From contig JAOALB010000082.1 in assembly GCA_025331125.1 (NCBI GenBank), positions 80,964 through 144,963 on the forward strand: a stretch of 64,000 nucleotides of DNA, in the 5' to 3' direction. Shown here one piece after another: positions 1-11,698 of this stretch. The notes beneath the pieces were generated by a model. That model did not search any database. It was not told the origin of the DNA and worked only from the letters and a program-made list of their open reading frames with translations. Every line of letters starts with the position of its first letter. Within the stretch, counting starts at the first letter, position 1. This DNA is from Mycogone perniciosa (taxonomy: Eukaryota; Ascomycota; Sordariomycetes; Hypocreales; Hypocreaceae). Position numbers and translations under genes: made by a program.

Positions 1-3000
1 TTCATGGACGACATATGTGCATCCGCCCCCAATATACCGGCTTCGTTTAGGAGAATCTGCAGTATAGTAAGTTGTAACAGAGGTGCACTGCAGTCCACCA
101 AAACTGCTTACATTCCGGTTAGATATCCGATGCGGTTTTGTCTCGATTTCCTAACGCCAAATACACGGCAGTCGGGGCTTTTGTATTCCTTCGATTTTTC
201 TGCCCAGCGATCGTGGCCCCCGAGGTGGAAGGGCTTGTTCCAACAGCACCATCGAAGGAAATGCGCCGCGGATTGTTGCTCATCGCCAAAATTATACAAA
301 ACCTGGCGAATAACGTTCTCTTCGGAACGAAGGAACCATACATGTTCCCCCTCAATCTTTTTCTTGTTCAAAACATACATGTTGTGATGGCTTTTCTACG
401 CGAAATATCTGTAGGTTTACAGCTCTTTATTGTCCTGCCCTATCAAGGAGGCTTACACATATAGGTGCCACCTGAACATGTTGATAATAGTGTCAGCAAA
501 AAGATGGTCGATTTTGGGTCATGTGTAGCCTTGCACCGTTTTCTATATGACCATTGGGACCACCTCCGACAAACCCTCGTTTCCCGAGAGAGGAGAGACT
601 ATGTTAGGTCGCCTGGAGAGCACACTCGCGGCCGCTCGCCGGTTTTGGAGCCCCTGCGCAATCTCATTGCAAACCTCGGGCCTCCTCCACTGGCTATATC
701 GTGGAATCGACCCTCGATCTCTACAAACAGCCCTCCCTTATACTCTCGATTCCAGAACTTCATGCTTCGTAATGCTTTCCGGAGCACAGAATCTTTCCTG
801 ACATCTAGGGCAGTGTACGACGGTGGTGAGAGCAAGGTGAGTAATTGTCGTACTTCAATATATGCTTTGTATTCGTCTCACCGACTTGCAGGATGGACTT
901 TCAATTCTCTGTGTGATTTTGCGTCACATTGAGACCGAGAACATTGACCATGATACAATGCTATATTGCTATCTCAAGGTAAGGTGTCAATTGTTACATT
1001 CAACATGAGCCATCACTCGACATGTTTACTCACCAAACACGCACATCCCCATTGACATCTTCGACATCTGCAATACAATAATAGAAATAATGACTGGTAT
1101 TAGATTGCTAGTAGACTTTGGCATGAACCTTTCGGCCTCTTCATCGATGCAACATGCTATAACGGACGAAATGAGCCTCGCGACGACTTCTTTAAGATGC
1201 TGGACCTCCTAACGCCATCCGAGTTATCCCTGAATCTGGCAAGAATTTATATATATAACATGAATAGTGCCTTCAAGTAAGTTCTTGGCCATCAACTGAA
1301 TTATGTGGTGTGGCTGACAACATTTGTCCAGACGATGCTTCCGGCGCCTTTTACGTGTCTCCACTAAAACCGAGAGCAGTGTTTTTCATCCGAATAATGT
1401 GGAATATCACTTGATAGGAAGCCTACAGGACTTACAAACGCATTTTCATCTCAGCCAATTGCATCTTCCTAAGGAAACCATTAGCGTTGTTACCGACACT
1501 CGTTATATGTTTCAGCAGATTACCCGGCTCTCCAAGTCGAAAGGAAAAGTTGACGTGCTCATCAAGGTGGGAAGCCAGTTTGTTCAAGTAACGACGACAA
1601 AGAAGCAAGAGATTCTTTCCGGCCTACGTCTTAGCACGACTGTGAATGATATCTTCCGACTCGGAGAAGTAGATGAAGCTGCAACAACTATCCAGACCGA
1701 GAATGATTCTGCTTTTGCTCTTAGGGCAGATGGAGGTAAGATTGTCATGTGTTTCACGAGCCCCAAGAAATCGGATGTTCTTCAAACAATTCGCGGCGCG
1801 AAGAGCAAACACGGGAAGGACGGTAGGACCTATAAGCCCTTCGAAAGGCTCATGCGGCCGCAAGACGTGCCTGGCACCTTACTCAATCTAGCTCTTACCA
1901 ATCTATTGAGCTCGGATCATTCGCTGAGATTATCATCGTATAATCTACTCGGAGCACTTTGCCGAGCCTTCAAGTTCAGTGCTGCGGCTAGGCTATCATG
2001 CGCTGGAGGTAGGTCTGAAAGGAAGCTCTTCGCCATATTGATGGAACCCCGTAAATGTACTAACATACCTCCTTCTAGACCTCTCTGTTCCAATGGAGCC
2101 CACCAAATTTGTGGTTGAAATCAGCAATGTCTTGGCGAATGAAGAGCCACAGCTTACATCTGATTTCCTGACGGAGTTTTTTGTTGGCTGGGAAAGCTTC
2201 CCAGACGAACAGAAACCACTCAGTCTAGCATACATGGCCCCCTGGCTGGCTGGCCTTCGAGCAAATGTCCTAACAAGTGAAATTGATGGTGATAAGGGTA
2301 GAGAGAAAGTCGCTACTCTTTTTCGGAAACTTATCGATCTCATTGTGCTAGACCAGAGTCTCTCGTATACTCTCGAGCACTTCGTTCTGCCTTCAATTGC
2401 ACAAGATGAAATACTCCTGGACATATTTTTGGATGAACTCATGAAGACAGCATTGAGCTATGGCGGACACGAAGAAACATTGGATATCATATCTCCAGTC
2501 GTGGTCGGCATTGGTACCATTACGCTTCGGGGAAAAATCCTCTCGCGGCTTCGCAAAGCACTCAACCGCTCATCACTTCGACCAACGAGATACCTCCAGG
2601 ATAATCCAGTATGGGCAGAAATATGCATCCTTCTGCAGTTTTGTCTCGCCTTATCATTTGATAGTGGCGTTCAGTCTCAACTGTTCTTGCCCGAGATTTT
2701 CCACATTGTGACAATGCTAGCCAACACTGGTGATCAGAGCGTGCGTCTGCTTGTCTACAAGTTATTAGTAAACTCGATCCATGCGGTTTGCACATCGTTT
2801 AACCTGGATGACGCTAAGCTTGTCAAGCTGAGGGCAAATCTTGATTTACTTTGCGAGCCTCGGGGTGACATATTCTCGCCCTCGACTTCTATGCGCGATG
2901 GTGCCTCGGTCTCTACAGTACATGACTCAGGACCGACTCTAGCCGCTACTGAGAATCTAGCAGCCATCCTGTTCGATATCTGTTCTATTGCGGCCCCTTC

Positions 3001-4293
3001 TGTCGACATGGCAAATGCTTGGCGGTCGCGTTGGATGAGTCTCGTTGCAAGCACGGCTTTTCAGAACAACCCTGCTGTTCAACCAAGGGCGTTCGCGGTA
3101 ATGGGCTACCTAGCACGTGAGGAAGTGGATGATGACCTACTCTACCAAGTTCTGGTTGCCCTACGACATAGCGTTAGCCAGTTTGGGGATGATGGCAACA
3201 GTGAGATGCTAGTCTCCATCATCACATCTTTGTCCAAGATGATGGCCAAGTTACCATCAGCCTCTCGGTACGGGCTTCAGCTGTTTTGGCTGGCCATGAC
3301 ACTCGTTCGACTCGTGCCGGCAGGCCTCTTTAACTGCACAGCCCAGTTCCTTGAAGCAATTTTGACCAATGTTGGTACCATTGGTAATGTGAGGGGCGAG
3401 AAAATGGTTCCTCTTCTTCTGCGAAGTCGAAGCCAGTTAGAGGAAGCTGCCTTACCACTAGACGATGCGTATGGCATTCATTTTGATCATGATAACTTTC
3501 ACTTTGCAGTATGTGCATGTTTGGTGCGAGGTCTCACGGATACTGTTACAAGGCTAACGGCAATCCGTGTTCTGTCCTCATTTCTAGAAATGGCAAACTG
3601 GGCAGAGGATTCCCCGCCGGCTAGTGTTCGCCATGCAATGCACGCCTCACCATACTTGGCCTTAATTCTAGCACGAGGTGTCGGCCATGAAGATTTCAGA
3701 GACAACCTCTGGATGGCTGGTATTAATCCTGGAGGAGTCAGCAGCACAATTACGTCGGGTGGCCGCCAGCATATTGGTAACATAAGAGACAGAGATCTCT
3801 TGCTCATTTCCGCCATAGAGCTAGTTGACTTTCAGTACTTGGAGGAGAGCGCTCAGGCCCGAAGCCTCCAGTGGCTCAACGAGCTCGCAGTGTCACGACC
3901 GACTGTCTTCATACAACTGTGAGTTGCTGAGTTAGCGATTGATTGATATTCTTGAGCTCATGAGAACCAGGTGTGGCGCCATGCCATCCATTTTGGAGGA
4001 AGTTCTTCTCCATGGTCAGGATTCAGTTGCTCTAGATTGGGCTCACACGTTGCTTCGAACAATAACGTCCAACACCAATTACTGCGAGGCGATGGGGTCT
4101 ATGCACCCTCTCACAGAAGCCTTGGATAGCATGGGCTTTAGTGGTCTGTGGCGCTCCTCGTCTCAGGCACTTTCTGAAGACGTTAAGCGCGAATGTTTCG
4201 ATTTGACAGAGAAGTTGATCGAGGTAAGAACACACCGCTCTTCTCCCTGGACCTACACCTCTAAATAACACCTAATAGCTTATTGTCATTTGA
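1..4293 (+). CDS. IRA1: Neurofibromin/IRA-type Ras GTPase-activating protein, C-terminal part
   Basis: The gene is cut by the left edge; 1256 C-terminal residues remain. I infer nine exons: <1-66, 123-410, 465-836, 892-978, 1104-1276, 1332-2008, 2079-3918, 3971-4223, 4279-4293, which join in frame to a TGA at 4291. The first two exons carry the end of the RasGAP catalytic domain (FLRFFCPAIVAPE and the following helix with KIIQNLANNVLFGTKEPYM), a hallmark of the family. Next comes a region matching the Sec14/PH-like module (DGLSILCVILRHIE, LFIDATCYNG), then a long helical-repeat tail. RasGAPs of this family stimulate GTP hydrolysis by Ras at membranes and so damp cAMP/PKA signalling; that is family knowledge. 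The arginine finger lies outside the window. All internal introns are 52-125 nt. The last exon codes only four residues, so the exact C terminus is the least certain part. Confidence 0.9.
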
Positions 4294-5245
4294 ATGCCTT
4301 GTGAAAAACGGTCTGCCCCTGTATCCTTGTTACAACGAATGAACGGATGAGGGAAATTTCAAGTAAACATCTACGGAGTACTACGGAGTACTACTAGGTA
4401 GTAAGACAAATAAATAATCAAGTACTAGGATGTACTACTACACTAAGCCTAGCTGGTAGTATAAAATACTGCCTGTACAAAGTACTTTTTACCCTTTCAA
4501 ATAAAGGGATTGACTATTCTACCTTCACTTGGCTGTTGTGCACCCTAAAGATACTTGTCATTTATATAAAGCGCGCAGAAATGAACAGTGTCTCCTGCAT
4601 AATGTCCTGCTGTTATCGCTTGCAATACGAAGTAATAGTGGGGTGTCATATTTGGAGTATGACATCGACAAACTGGGGTGCGGAATAGTCAATCCCAAAA
4701 TAAAACCTTCCTCCTCCACAAGCATCTTGTCTCGCTACAGATACAAGTATTGCCTACCTTATATAGTGATATACAGTGCCATGCAAAACGTTTCGGTAAA
4801 TTTTCTATAGAGTTGCCTTACAAAAGTTACCGAGACTTTCTTCTCCCCACTATACCTTAGTACTGTCCAAGTAATACAGCATTTATAGTATTAAATAATG
4901 CCTAATACTTAATACTTATATAGTATTAGTACTGTGATATAGTGCTAGGGTAAATTAAGCCTTCTGGTATTACTAGGCAGTAGTACTCCGTAGTTTTATA
5001 TAAAATACCTATAATAGCGACTACCTAATAGTAGTATACAAGTTTACCCCGGTATTATAAATGCCGATATCGGTACTGGGTGGGATGTGTAAGATGCCCC
5101 GATAAAGAAGTTGCCCCTCTTCCCCCACCATTTAATCGGATAGCATAAGAGTCATATGAAAAGCTGGGCATATCTTCGTTAACCACCCCCAAAAAGCCTT
5201 CATCAAGAGACGAGTGGGTGGTGCAATTGCTTCCACAACGCTACA
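4294..5245. other. Gene-free AT-rich spacer between IRA and ARO1
   Basis: No convincing gene. The stretch is AT-rich and dominated by short words built from TAGTAC, ACTAGG and TATAGTATTA. It holds a tandem pair of the TACGGAGTAC word at 4372-4391 and an inverse copy at about 4983-4992. Open frames here (for example 4529-4810) are low in complexity and resemble nothing. The last 100 bases must hold the ARO1 promoter. Confidence 0.6.
5149..5155 (-). promoter_or_regulatory. Possible Gcn4/CPC1 half-site upstream of ARO1
   Basis: The reverse strand reads ATGACTC followed by TT, which matches ATGACTC of the ATGACTCAT Gcn4/CPC1 consensus but misses the final A. It lies about 90 bp before the ARO1 ATG. 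Amino acid starvation control of aromatic biosynthesis through such sites is known in fungi; that this copy acts is inference from a 7-base match. Confidence 0.3.
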
Positions 5246-8200
5246 ATGGGAGCAAAAGAGCGGCCTGGGCCCCAGACGATATCTATCCTGGGCGAACCCA
5301 ACATCATCGTTGATCATGCCCTTTGGCCAAACGTCATCATAGAAGACCTTATCGAAAATGTATCATCGTCTACCTATGTTCTCATTACGGACACGAACCT
5401 CTTTGATCTATATGTGCCATCCTTCCGGAGTCGATTCGAGGACCGGCAACAAGGAACGTCAGCCCGCCTACTGACATTTTCCATTCCACCAGGAGAGGCC
5501 TCAAAAGGTCGGGAGACCAAAGCTGAGATTGAGGATTGGATGCTGTCTCAACAATGTACACGAGACACCGTTATAATCGCAGTTGGTGGTGGAGTCATAG
5601 GTGATATGGTTGGATATGTCGCCGCCACATTCATGCGCGGAGTTCGCTTTGTCCAAGTACCAACCACTCTGCTTGCTATGGTTGACTCGTCCATCGGGGG
5701 CAAGACAGCCATTGACACGCCAATGGGGAAGAACCTTGTAGGAGCTTTCTGGCAGCCATGCCGAATATATATTGACCTGGCTTTTTTGGAAACACTCCCT
5801 GTGCGCGAATTCATCAACGGCATGGCCGAGGTCATCAAAACTGCAGCCATATGGGACGAAGCCGAATTCACTGCTTTGGAGGAATCCGCAGCCCACATTT
5901 TATCGTGTGTCCGTTCTCGTCAGGCAGATCGACTGAAGCCCATCAAAGAGATACTGAAGCGCATCGTTACTGGCTCGGCTAGAGTTAAGGCCGAAGTTGT
6001 TTCAACCGACGAACGAGAGGGTGGGTTGCGCAACCTGCTAAACTTCGGTCATTCAATTGGCCACGCAATTGAGGCAATTCTGACACCGCAGCTTCTGCAT
6101 GGCGAAGCTGTGGCGATTGGAATGATCAAGGAGGCGGAATTGGCGAGGTTTTTGGGCGTACTACGACCAGAAGCTGTCGCAAGGCTTGCAAAGTGCATTG
6201 CGGCCTATGGCTTGCCTACGTCTCTGCAAGATAACCGTGTTATTAGATTGGTCGCGGGGAAGAAATGTCCAGTTGACACTCTTCTCCAAAAAATGGGGGT
6301 AGACAAAAAGAATGATGGGAGTCAGAAGAAGATTGTATTGCTCTCAGCGATCGGCAAGACACATGAGGCAAAGGCGAGCGCTGTGGACGATCAATCCATA
6401 AGAACGATTCTCTCACCATCTACCTTGGTGACACCCGGTGTCCCCACGGATCTTCACGTTACCGTTACGCCTCCGGGATCCAAAAGCATTTCGAACCGGG
6501 CTCTAATTCTTGCGGCGCTTGGTTCTGGGCCCTGTCACATTCGGAACTTGTTACACTCGGATGACACGGAATACATGCTCTCAGCCATTGCGAAACTAGG
6601 TGGTATGTCTTATTCGTGGCAGAAAGGCGGCGAAGTTCTGGCAGTTGAAGGGAATGCTGGTCAGCTTCGAGCTTGCGATGAACCTCTATACATCGGTAAC
6701 GCAGGTACAGCATCCCGCTTCTTAACGACGGTCGCTACCCTTTGCGCCCCGACAGATTCATCCCAATTCATCACCTTGACAGGTAATGCAAGGATGAAAA
6801 CTCGACCGATTGGGCCTCTTGTCGATGCGTTACGGTTGAATGGTGTCGAGATCGAGTACCTTGAACAAGAGAAGAGTCTCCCGCTCCGAATTGATGCTGC
6901 CAATGGCTTTGAGGGGGGTGTCATAGAGCTAGCAGCCACAGTCTCTTCTCAATACGTTTCGTCTATTCTTATGGCAGCGCCGTATGCTAAGAAGGCGGTT
7001 ACATTACGACTAGTAGGCGGCAAGCCCATCTCTCAGCCATATATCGATATGACCATCGCTATGATGCAGTCATTCGGCATCTCTGTCACGCCATCCTCTG
7101 AGGAGCCGAACACATACTATATTCCCCAAGGTATCTACCAGAATCCTCCCGAATACATCATCGAGAGCGACGCTAGCTCGGCCACCTATCCCCTAGCCGT
7201 GGCTGCCATTACAGGGACAACGTGCACCATTCCGAATATTGGATCCAAGTCGCTTCAAGGCGATGCGCAGTTTGCCGTCAAAGTATTGAGACCAATGGGG
7301 TGTGACGTTCAGCAAAGTAATGACTCCACTACCGTCACTGGACCAAAGCCTGGATGTTTGATGGCCTTAGAACACATAGACATGGAGACCATGACAGATG
7401 CTTTCCTGACTGCCTCAGTTCTGGCAGCGGTTGCGTGTGGTACGACTCAGATTACAGGAATTGCCAATCAACGGGTCAAGGAATGCAACCGCATCCTGGC
7501 CATGAAAGACCAGTTAGCCAAGTTTGGTGTGGAATGTAAGGAACTGGAGGACGGGATTGAGGTCACAGGCAAACCGTACAGGGAACTGCATACTCCAACA
7601 GCCGGTATCCACTGTTACGATGACCATCGCGTTGCTATGAGCTTTAGTGTCTTGTCGCTCGCATCGCCAGGTCCGGTGCTAATTACAGAACGAGAATGCG
7701 TCGGCAAAACATGGCCCGGGTGGTGGGATACTTTATCTCAATCATTCAAGGCAAAACTTGAGGGGGTGGATGCAGAAGTTGGCTATGAAACCCACCCTGA
7801 GGCAGATGTGGGTATGCAACGTTCGATCTTCGTCATCGGCATGAGAGGAGCCGGAAAGACGACAGCGGGTAGATGGATCGCCAAGACGCTTGACTGGAAG
7901 TTCATCGACCTCGATCACGAACTAGAGCGGCGAGCCGGCGTAACCATACCCGAGATGATTGGAGGGCCACGAGGCTGGGAAGGGTTTCGTGAGGATGAGC
8001 TGGCGCTTTTGCGTGACGTAATGGAAGCGCAACCCCATGGCCACGTATTCTCATGTGGTGGCGGAATAGTTGAGACTCCAGCTGCGAGAGACATCCTCAA
8101 GTCACACTGCGCGAATGGCGGCATTGTCTTGCTTGTTCACCGAAGCACTGATCGGGTGGTTGAATATTTGCTGAGGGATAAGACGAGGCCAGCATACACG

Positions 8201-10025
8201 AGCGAGATCAGGGATGTCTACACGAGACGGAAACCATGGTACGAGCAATGCAGCAACTTCCTCTACTACAGCCCTCATGTGGAGACACCTAGCCGCAGCA
8301 GTGCTGAAACACCCGAGGACTTCCATCAGTTCATGGCCTTGATCTGCGGCCAGAGTCATCCACTAAAGGATATCTCCAGGAAGAACCATAGCTTCTTCGT
8401 CTCGTTGACGCTGCCCGATCTTAACGACGCTACGGACATGCTACCTAGTATTGTCGTCGGGTCCGATGCTGTGGAACTTCGGGTAGACCTTTTACGGGAC
8501 CAGCGACCCGATGCGGTTATGGAACAAATCTCGTTGCTGCGGCATGCGACTAGAAAACCTATCATATTTACTCTCCGGAGCGAATCGCAGGGTGGTAGGT
8601 TTCCAGATGGCATGGATGACGACCGTCTCACCCTCTACCGCTTGGCCCTTCGGATGGGTGTAGAGTATATCGATTTGGAAGTCACATTAGCCGATGACAT
8701 TCTCCAGACGGTGAAGGATTCTCAAGGGCACTCGATGATTATCGCTTCTCATCATGACCCTCCCGGTGCGCTCTCATGGAGGAATGCCTCATGGATTCCA
8801 TTCTATAATAAAGCACTACAGTATGGCGACGTGATCAAGCTGGTAGGCACTGCCAAGAACATCGAGGATAATTTTGACTTGGCGAGATTCAAATCCAGGA
8901 TGTTGGCGACTCAGAAGACACCGATAATTGGTCTGAACATGGGCACAGCTGGCAAGCTAAGTCGCATTCTCAACGGGTTTTTAACACCCGTCTCGCATCC
9001 AGATCTCCCTTTTAAGGCTGCTCCAGGACAGATGTCCGCTGCTGACATCCGGCGAGGTCTGTCCCTACTTGGTGAGATTGATCAACGCAACTTCTACCTT
9101 TTCGGCAAACCTATTTCTCAATCGCGCTCACCGGCTCTCCACAACACTCTCTTCAATCAGGTAGGTTTGCCGCACCAGTACCGACTCATGGAAACGGACA
9201 ACGCCGAAGATCTGCGTGACGTGCTGCACAGTCCAGACTTTGGAGGCGCTTCGGTCACAATTCCGCTCAAGAGGGACATGATGGACCATGTAGATGACCT
9301 TACGGTTGCGGCTAAGACAATTGGCGCCATCAACACGATCATTCCCGTGGCTGGCAAAGCAAGTATCGGCAGTCAGCGGCTGCTTGGAGACAATACGGAC
9401 TGGAAGGGCATGGTGTACACGCTTCGCAGAAGTGGTGTCACGACTCGAGCTGGTGATGATGCTGCCATGGTTGTCGGGTCAGGGGGCACGAGTCGAGCCG
9501 CTATCTTTGCGCTGCATTCTCTAGGTTTCAAGCCCATTTATGTGATTGGACGAGATTTCAACAAGGTCAAGGGACTCACTGCGGACTTTCCGCGTGATTA
9601 TGACGTTAAAGTCTTGGGCAGTCGATCCGAGGTAGAGCAACTCGCAACAAAACCTACGGTTGCGATCAGCACCATCCCCGCCGACAGGCCCATTGACCCT
9701 ACCATGCAGGAGATTCTTGGCGCAGCCTTCTATTCATCTCATGAACAAGCTCATCAGAGTCGGGTCCTTCTTGAAATGGCATACAAGCCTCGACACACTC
9801 CTGTAATTCAGATGGCCAAGGATTCTGGCGATTGGACCACCATTTCCGGGTTGGAGGTCCTTGCAGCACAGGGTTGGTATCAGGTAGGTGGAACTGGCAA
9901 TTACGTATACATCCGTCTCTATATGACTAACTTATTGGGTACAGTTCGAGCTTTGGACAGGCATCTTGCCTCTTTATAGCGACGCTGAAGAGGCTGTTCT
10001 CGGCGTGCAGTCAGCGACGGTGTGA
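5246..10025 (+). CDS. ARO1: Pentafunctional AROM polypeptide
   Basis: Two exons, 5246-9883 and 9945-10025, encode 1572 residues, the usual AROM length. Domains in order: 3-dehydroquinate synthase (about 1-385; VGGGVIGDMVGYVAAT and GHSIGHAIEA), EPSP synthase (about 393-845; NAGTASRF and GNARMKTRPIG), shikimate kinase (about 860-1045; P-loop GMRGAGKT then DLDHELERR), type I dehydroquinase (about 1048-1275; SHHDPPG and the Schiff-base lysine context KLVGTAKN), and shikimate dehydrogenase (about 1281-1572; FGKPISQSRSPALHN). Together they catalyse steps two to six of the shikimate pathway, from DAHP to EPSP, in the cytosol. The single 61-nt intron falls within the last 30 codons; splicing restores the family-typical FELWTGILPLYSDAE ending. 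All five active-site regions look intact. The start is the first ATG after an in-frame upstream stop and begins directly before the synthase fold. Confidence 0.98.
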
Positions 10026-11698
10026 TTTTCGCTGCGACGCTTTCCGGTGTCTGGCACGGGCATGTGTGATTTTGATTAGGAACTGCTCCTTGACTCAACT
10101 CAGAGGAAGCTGGTATTTGACATAAAGAAAATGGAAATCAACTTGAGAGTCTTCGTTTAGACGTGTGTCACTTATTCTCCGTATTAAGCACATAAGCATG
10201 TCAAGTCAAAGCGGCACTGTCTGGCCCAATTGCGTCCACAGTACGAACCGTCCGAGCTTGAATATGACTTGTTTCGAAGTTGAAGAAATATCAGACTGAT
10301 TCTACGTGCCGTAACGAAATATCTTAAGTTCTCTCACGCCAGGTAAAGCCAAGATGCCATCCACTCCGCTGAACCACGGAAGGTACAAAAATAAATATTA
10401 CTATAAAATTCTTACAGCAATTGAGTGCATAAACACACACATAGCACGCTTTCCTCTTGTGGGGCCTCCTTTGGCGTACTCGTCGTGGAGGTCCAATTGA
10501 AAGACGAGTGCTCACACACATTATACCCCACTGAGCCTTGATGCGAAAGATTTTTTTCATTTATTAAGTTCTTTCGGCTCTGTATAGAGAATCCTTTTTG
10601 TCTAACCCATTTTCCCCCTGTTCCCTTCCCAGAAACGGTTCGATAAAAAGTAGTGCTATTAGTAGTACAAATGGCCCGAACCCGCTTATATATCTATGCA
10701 GTCACATCCCTTCATGAATCATTCCATTTCCAATAAAATCACTCGACATTCCGCCGCAAGCAATCATGATGATAACGACTATGGTTCATGAACGCTGGTG
10801 ATGGTACAAAAGTATAGTAGGGGAAAACATTCCCATAACAGGTATGAAAAAAGACAAAAAATAAAGCCAGGTATAAAATGAGTCTCCCTGTACCGCTCCT
10901 TGAAGATATAAAAAGATTTTCTTTATTCTGTACAAGATTAAATGGGCCGTGATCAAGTGAAAAGCAATGCATTTGGTGCAATTCATCCTGTTGTAAAAGA
11001 AATGATGTATCGTATTTGCGTGGCGTCATTCGTTTCATTTTGACACGACATCGCCATAGTCAAAGAACACCGACGAGGCATATGCTCTAATCGGCATGCA
11101 TGGTCCATAAGCTGGTTAAATCGACAAGAGAGTGTGTGTTTGTGGTGTTGTCATCAGAGCAGGGCGAGGCAGCCCAAAAGCCATGACGGCACCCATCGTC
11201 ATTGTCGTCATCTTACTCCATCCAGCAATTCGTCGATTCCAGGACACGCCAGGGCATGACGAAGGTGGGTGATGTCAGCGGTGGATGGAGGAAGCAGAGT
11301 GACGTCAGCGCTGCTCACTCGCCAACCAGGACCCTGCATCTGCAAGAGGACCCTGAGACCCACAGAGGTCCACCCGGAACGGATGCACTCTGGAGCCTAA
11401 TCCCTGTTCTCTCATTGGCTCTCTGTCCGATTGACTCCGTCGAGAGTGGACCAGCCGACAGGGAGGTGCTCCTTCTCCAGCAGACATAGCATCAGATGTC
11501 CCATGCCCCGCCGCCGACAACGTCATGCAGCATCATCCATATCTTGATCGCTCTTGCTGTCCGGCCTATTTTGCTTCCACTGAAGTGCCGATTGCATGTA
11601 TGCACTGAAAATTCATGGATATGTGTGGTGTCATTATTTTGCAGTAGTGCCGAATTCATACGTCCAGTGTCGCAACCCCAAGACCATGGCCGTCATCG
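10026..11698. other. Convergent 3' spacer between ARO1 and the Rpn4-like gene
   Basis: I see no gene. The left part is probably the ARO1 3' UTR, and 10300-11040 is AT-rich. A perfect palindromic cAMP-response-element core TGACGTCA sits at 11300-11307 in a more GC-rich block. Its position downstream of both genes makes a promoter role doubtful unless an unseen transcript starts there. Confidence 0.5.

Noticed and set aside
3939..4268. Separate 109-codon gene after the IRA gene
   Set aside because: A 52-nt intron (3919-3970) joins it in frame to the IRA tail (IQL to CGAMPS), so it is the penultimate exon.
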